A DNA stretch of 64,000 nt from Enterobacteriaceae bacterium UBA7338 (GTDB taxonomy: Bacteria > Pseudomonadota > Gammaproteobacteria > Enterobacterales > Enterobacteriaceae), in assembly GCA_002480085.1 (NCBI GenBank), contig DKPJ01000017.1, positions 186,001-250,000 of the forward strand. Reading direction: 5' to 3'. Under the pieces are notes generated by a model, which ran no database searches, had not been told where the DNA came from, and saw only the letters and a list, made by a program, of their open reading frames with translations. Every line of letters begins with the position of its first letter. Position 1 is the stretch's first letter. Below, piece by piece: positions 60,925 through 64,000 of this stretch. Made by a program: the position numbers and the translations under genes.

Positions 60925-62775
60925 TTAAAGCTTATCGATCAGCTTCTTAATATCTTTGCTGCGCTGGCTATCTTTGTTGCGATCCGCCCAGTCGTTAAGA
61001 CGGCGTTTCGCCTCATCCTGCAGATGCTTACGCAGAACCTGATCCACCTGCAGATTGTAATTGAGCGCCTGCCATTTGCCGTAGACGCGCAGCGGGATCG
61101 GCGTATTACGCAGGAACTCGATAAGCTTCCCGTCACCCTTCCAGCCCTCGGTAACCTGCACGTTGAAGCGGGTATCGCAGAGCTGTTTCACCAGATCGAG
61201 CGTACCCTGGCCGGAGAGGTTCAGCAGCGCGGACTGCCCCTGCATATCGTCGAGCGCCATCTGGCCGCGATCGAGGGTTAGGTCGCTGCTGAAGCTGTCG
61301 AGCCGGGTGGCGCTATCATAATTCTGCTGGGCCTGCACATCGCTGCTACGGGCCACCGCCTGCTGGATAAGCTGCTGGAAGTTCAGCCCCTCCATACGCG
61401 TGTTGGCCATCTCAACGTGGGCGCTGCCCTGCCAGCTGCGGCGGAATGCCTCGGCGTCTACCCTGTCACCGTTGAAATCTCCCGCCAGTGACAGCTTGCC
61501 GGTCAACGCCAGCGGATAGTCAAAGGCTTTCAGCACCGTACCGATCTCAACGTTATCAAGCTGCGGCTGGAAGGTGCTTTTCGGCGTTTTGCCCCGCACA
61601 TCCAGGCTACCCGGCAGCGAGAGCGTCCCCTCCCCCAGCTTCCCGGTCAGGGTCGAAAGGGTTAACAGGCCCGCTTTATTGATGATATGGCTGCTGACGT
61701 CGGTAAAGTCCATCCCCCGCCAGCGGGCCTTTTTCGCGGTCAGCGCCAGGTTTGCCGTAAAGCCGCGCAGGCTGCTGTAGTCATCGCTGTCAACGTCCCG
61801 GGCAATCACCGGGCGCGGCAGCGTCATCAGGCTCTGGCCCTGCTGCGTAGCGGTGGCGTTGGTCGCCGGATTGGTCACCGCGCCCAGCAGGTTCTCCAGA
61901 TTCAGATTGTCAAAGGCGAGATCCAGCGCCCAGTCGGGTTGATCGCCCAGCGTCACGCTGCCGCTGCCGGTCATCGCGCTGTCGTTAGCCGTCATATTCA
62001 GCTGGCTAAAGGTAAGCTGCTTTTGTGCTTCCCGCCACTGGGCCTGGAAGCTGCCCTGCCCGGTGATGCCCTGGGCAGGCATGTCGCCGCCCTGGAGCTG
62101 CCAGTTAAGCTGCTCGACGACGGCGGTCAGGTTATAGGGATAGTCGGCGGCGTTAACGTTCGCCTTTAGCGCCAGGGTCAGATCGCGCTGGTTGCGGTTA
62201 ATCCGCCCGGAGAAGTCCACGCTGGCACGGTAGCTTTCGTCCTGATCCATCTTAAGATGGATATTGCGTACCGTTACCTGCTCGTCATCCTTATGCTGGA
62301 AGACCAGTACGCTGTCGGCGATTTGCAGATGAGAGACCGCCCAGGACCAGCCGCGATCGGTCTCGACCTGCGGCAGCGAGTTCTCCTGCGGCGCAACCGG
62401 CGCCCCTTCCGGCTCAGACGCCTCGGTCTGCGGCGTAAGCTGGACAACCGCGCCTTTTAGCATCACCTGCTTGACGTGCAGCTGATGGGAGAGCAGCGGC
62501 AGCAGCTCCACGTCCAGCCGCATGTTATCCGCCGTCACCAGCGATTGGGACGCGCCGGGCGCGGTCAGCGACATGCGTCCAGAGAGAATGCTCAGCCGGG
62601 GCCAGACGTGCCAGCGCAGCGGCTCGTCAAGCTTCAGCTGATAGCCGCTGCGCGACTCAACCTGTCGCACCATGTAATCCCGAAAGTCGTTCGGGTTCAC
62701 CAGCAGCACCAACGCAGAGAGGCCGGCGACCAGCACGACCAGTAAAATCATCAGCGTGGTTAACACTCTTCTCAT
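60925..62775 (-). CDS. asmA: AsmA envelope-associated protein
   Basis: 616 aa (E. coli 617). One N-terminal membrane helix (about residues 5-27; MILLVVLVAGLSALVLLV) anchors a long periplasmic region rich in beta strands. AsmA-family proteins are bridge-like and linked to outer-membrane phospholipid and protein assembly. The DUF/AsmA C-terminal domain with RMEGLNFQQLIQQAV and LRVYGKWQALNYNLQVD is clear. It lies 41 nt after dcd, so udk, dcd and asmA probably share a transcript, and the BIME follows its stop. Confidence 0.95.
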   Translation of the reverse strand: MRRVLTTLMILLVVLVAGLSALVLLVNPNDFRDYMVRQVESRSGYQLKLDEPLRWHVWPRLSILSGRMSLTAPGASQSLVTADNMRLDVELLPLLSHQLHVKQVMLKGAVVQLTPQTEASEPEGAPVAPQENSLPQVETDRGWSWAVSHLQIADSVLVFQHKDDEQVTVRNIHLKMDQDESYRASVDFSGRINRNQRDLTLALKANVNAADYPYNLTAVVEQLNWQLQGGDMPAQGITGQGSFQAQWREAQKQLTFSQLNMTANDSAMTGSGSVTLGDQPDWALDLAFDNLNLENLLGAVTNPATNATATQQGQSLMTLPRPVIARDVDSDDYSSLRGFTANLALTAKKARWRGMDFTDVSSHIINKAGLLTLSTLTGKLGEGTLSLPGSLDVRGKTPKSTFQPQLDNVEIGTVLKAFDYPLALTGKLSLAGDFNGDRVDAEAFRRSWQGSAHVEMANTRMEGLNFQQLIQQAVARSSDVQAQQNYDSATRLDSFSSDLTLDRGQMALDDMQGQSALLNLSGQGTLDLVKQLCDTRFNVQVTEGWKGDGKLIEFLRNTPIPLRVYGKWQALNYNLQVDQVLRKHLQDEAKRRLNDWADRNKDSQRSKDIKKLIDKL

Positions 62776-62816
62776 GGCATCCTCAACGAGCAGCTATTAC
62801 ACGGCGCAACAGGCGC

Positions 62817-63398
62817 TCAGTCTTTATCAATTCGGCTGGCCACCGCGCCCTGCTGATCGCGATACTTTGCGTCCTGGCGACGGTTATAGGGGCGCGCGGC
62901 CGGACCGGAGAGCGGCTCAAAGCTGAGCGCGCCGATAAGCATACCCGGACGCAGCGCCAGCGGCAGCTTACCGGAGTTATAAAACTCCAGCACGATGCAG
63001 CCGGACCAGCCCGGATCGATACGGTGGGCGGTCACGTGCACCATCAGGCCCAGCCGCGCCAGCGAGGAGCGACCGTCCAGCCAGCCCACCAGATCTGCCG
63101 GCAGGGTCACGGACTCAAAGGTCACCGCCAGCGCCAGCTCGCCCGGGTGCAGGAAGAAGGCGTCGCCCTCTGCGAGCACGATCTCATCGCTCATTACGCG
63201 ATCCAGCGCGGCGCTGACTTCATCCTTGGGACCACTCAGATCGATAAAGGCAGCGGTGTGGCCACGGAAGGTACGAAACTTGTTGCCCAGACGAACGTCC
63301 ACCGTCGCACCGTTGATGCGCTCCACCGGGGGGCGCGGGGTGATCGCCAGGCGACCATCGTCCAGCCAGGCTTCAATATCGCGGTCACACAAACGCAT
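62817..63398 (-). CDS. dcd: Dcd dCTP deaminase
   Basis: 193 aa, the E. coli length. It deaminates dCTP to dUTP, the main source of dUMP for thymidylate in enterobacteria. The trimeric dUTPase-like fold shows DGRSSLARLGLMVH (about 110-123) and the catalytic Glu in GCIVLEFYNSGKLPLALRPGM near 138. It lies between udk and asmA on the same strand; the 117-nt gap from udk has no clear terminator. Confidence 0.97.
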   Translation of the reverse strand: MRLCDRDIEAWLDDGRLAITPRPPVERINGATVDVRLGNKFRTFRGHTAAFIDLSGPKDEVSAALDRVMSDEIVLAEGDAFFLHPGELALAVTFESVTLPADLVGWLDGRSSLARLGLMVHVTAHRIDPGWSGCIVLEFYNSGKLPLALRPGMLIGALSFEPLSGPAARPYNRRQDAKYRDQQGAVASRIDKD

Positions 63399-63515
63399 AG
63401 CACTTTCTCCTTAGGTGCTGCCTGCCCGGCTAAGTTCGGCCAGGGCAGACAAGTTATCTCTGAACGGTACACAATTCGCGCCGTTTATTCAAAACCAGGG
63501 GCTTAAAAAACCCGG

Positions 63516-64000
63516 TTATTCAAAAAACTGGCTGATTTTGGCCTTCAGGATATCGATAGCAATGCGGTTTTTACCCCCGCGCGGCACGATAATGTCAGCG
63601 TACTGTTTAGAAGGCTCAATAAACTGCAGGAACATCGGACGCACGGTCTTCTGATATTGTGCCATCACCGAGTCCATAGAGCGGCCACGTTCGTTAACGT
63701 CGCGCTTGATACGGCGCATCAGGCAGATATCCAGCGGCGTATCGACAAAGATTGAGAAGTTCATCGCCTCGCGCAGGCGTGCGTCGGTCAGCAGCAGAAT
63801 GCCCTCAAGGATAATCACCTTCTTGGGTTCAATATGGATGGTCTCAGCAGTACGGGTGTGCTCAACGTAGCTGTAAACCGGCAGCTCAATGGGGTTGCCG
63901 CCTTTCAGGGTCTGCAAATGTTCGAACAGCAGATTGTGATCCATGGCGCTGGGATGGTCGTAGTTCGTTTTGACACGCTCTTCCATCAACAGGTGACTTT
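63516..64000 (-). CDS. udk: Udk uridine/cytidine kinase, C-terminal part
   Basis: The 3' 161 codons are inside the window; the P-loop and start lie beyond the right edge. The frame is open to 64000 and reads ..SHLLMEERVKTNYDHPSAMDH, matching E. coli Udk residues about 53 onward. It phosphorylates uridine and cytidine in pyrimidine salvage. The VIILEGILLLTDARLRE block, RRIKRDVNERGRSMDSV and PRGGKNRIAIDILKAKISQFFE are family-typical. Confidence 0.96.
   Translation of the reverse strand, partial: SHLLMEERVKTNYDHPSAMDHNLLFEHLQTLKGGNPIELPVYSYVEHTRTAETIHIEPKKVIILEGILLLTDARLREAMNFSIFVDTPLDICLMRRIKRDVNERGRSMDSVMAQYQKTVRPMFLQFIEPSKQYADIIVPRGGKNRIAIDILKAKISQFFE

Noticed and set aside
60382..60950. Open frames and possible CRISPR-like pattern in the repeats after yegH
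   Set aside because: The repeats are palindromic REP units in alternating orientation with near-identical linkers, not direct repeats with unique spacers; the frames only reflect repeated GC-rich sequence.
1..64000. tRNA, rRNA, insertion sequences, prophage or defence islands
   Set aside because: Gene order is a continuous enterobacterial core and surface-polysaccharide layout; no transposase, integrase, tRNA cloverleaf or defence gene was recognised.

Overview
The window is chromosomal DNA of an Enterobacteriaceae member. Gene order and protein sequences closely follow Escherichia coli and Salmonella: yeeX-yeeA-sbmC-dacD-sbcB-plaP-yeeY-yeeZ-his-wzzB-ugd-gnd-[O antigen]-galF-wca-yegH-asmA-dcd-udk. 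A cobalamin (cbi) operon with its riboswitch sits at the left edge. E. coli K-12 lacks that operon, whereas Salmonella, Klebsiella and many Enterobacter-like genera carry it. The genus cannot be fixed from sequence alone; an Enterobacter/Lelliottia/Leclercia-type organism is a reasonable guess. No tRNA, rRNA, CRISPR array, insertion sequence or prophage was seen.

Layout. 1-2.8 kb: start of the cbi operon (cbiB fragment, cbiA, cobalamin riboswitch) and a divergent pduX without other pdu genes. 2.8-11.5 kb: a conserved core block (yeeX, yeeA, LexA-box sbmC, dacD, sbcB, plaP with the 20-aa yoeI upstream, yeeY, yeeZ). The yoeB-yefM toxin-antitoxin pair found here in E. coli is absent. 11.5-18.9 kb: complete histidine operon hisLGDCBHAFI with promoter, seven-His leader peptide and attenuator. 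18.9-22.9 kb: wzzB, ugd and gnd on the minus strand. 23.0-34.5 kb: a visibly AT-rich O-antigen cluster (rmlBA-fdtACB-wzx-GT2-GT2-wzy-GT4-GT4-galE/gne) read from a JUMPStart/ops leader. 34.9-58.4 kb: galF and the full 20-gene colanic acid operon (wza to wcaM), with an RcsAB box far upstream. 58.8-64 kb: yegH, a tandem REP (BIME) array, then asmA, dcd and the 3' part of udk.

How the genes work together. The O-antigen cluster encodes a Wzx/Wzy-type pathway. RmlA and RmlB make dTDP-4-keto-6-deoxyglucose. There is no rmlC or rmlD, so in this cluster the intermediate can only go to FdtA/FdtB/FdtC. FdtA has the Arg/His pair expected for making a galacto product, which points to dTDP-Fuc3NAc. The local GalE has Cys at position 299, the change that opens E. 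coli GalE to N-acetylated substrates, so it probably supplies UDP-GalNAc. Four glycosyltransferases plus the housekeeping WecA would build a roughly five-sugar unit, flipped by Wzx, polymerised by an EpsG-like Wzy and length-controlled by WzzB. The colanic acid operon makes GDP-fucose (CpsB, CpsG, Gmd, Fcl), builds the repeat on WcaJ-loaded lipid, and exports it through Wzc, Wzb and Wza.

Most of the window is ordinary, well-described housekeeping DNA. I found no clearly new biological system. The least ordinary parts are the O-antigen cluster, the orphan pduX beside the cobalamin riboswitch, the 106-bp-period REP array, the short overlapping gene yoeI, and a wza leader that keeps the RcsAB box but shows no JUMPStart/ops.
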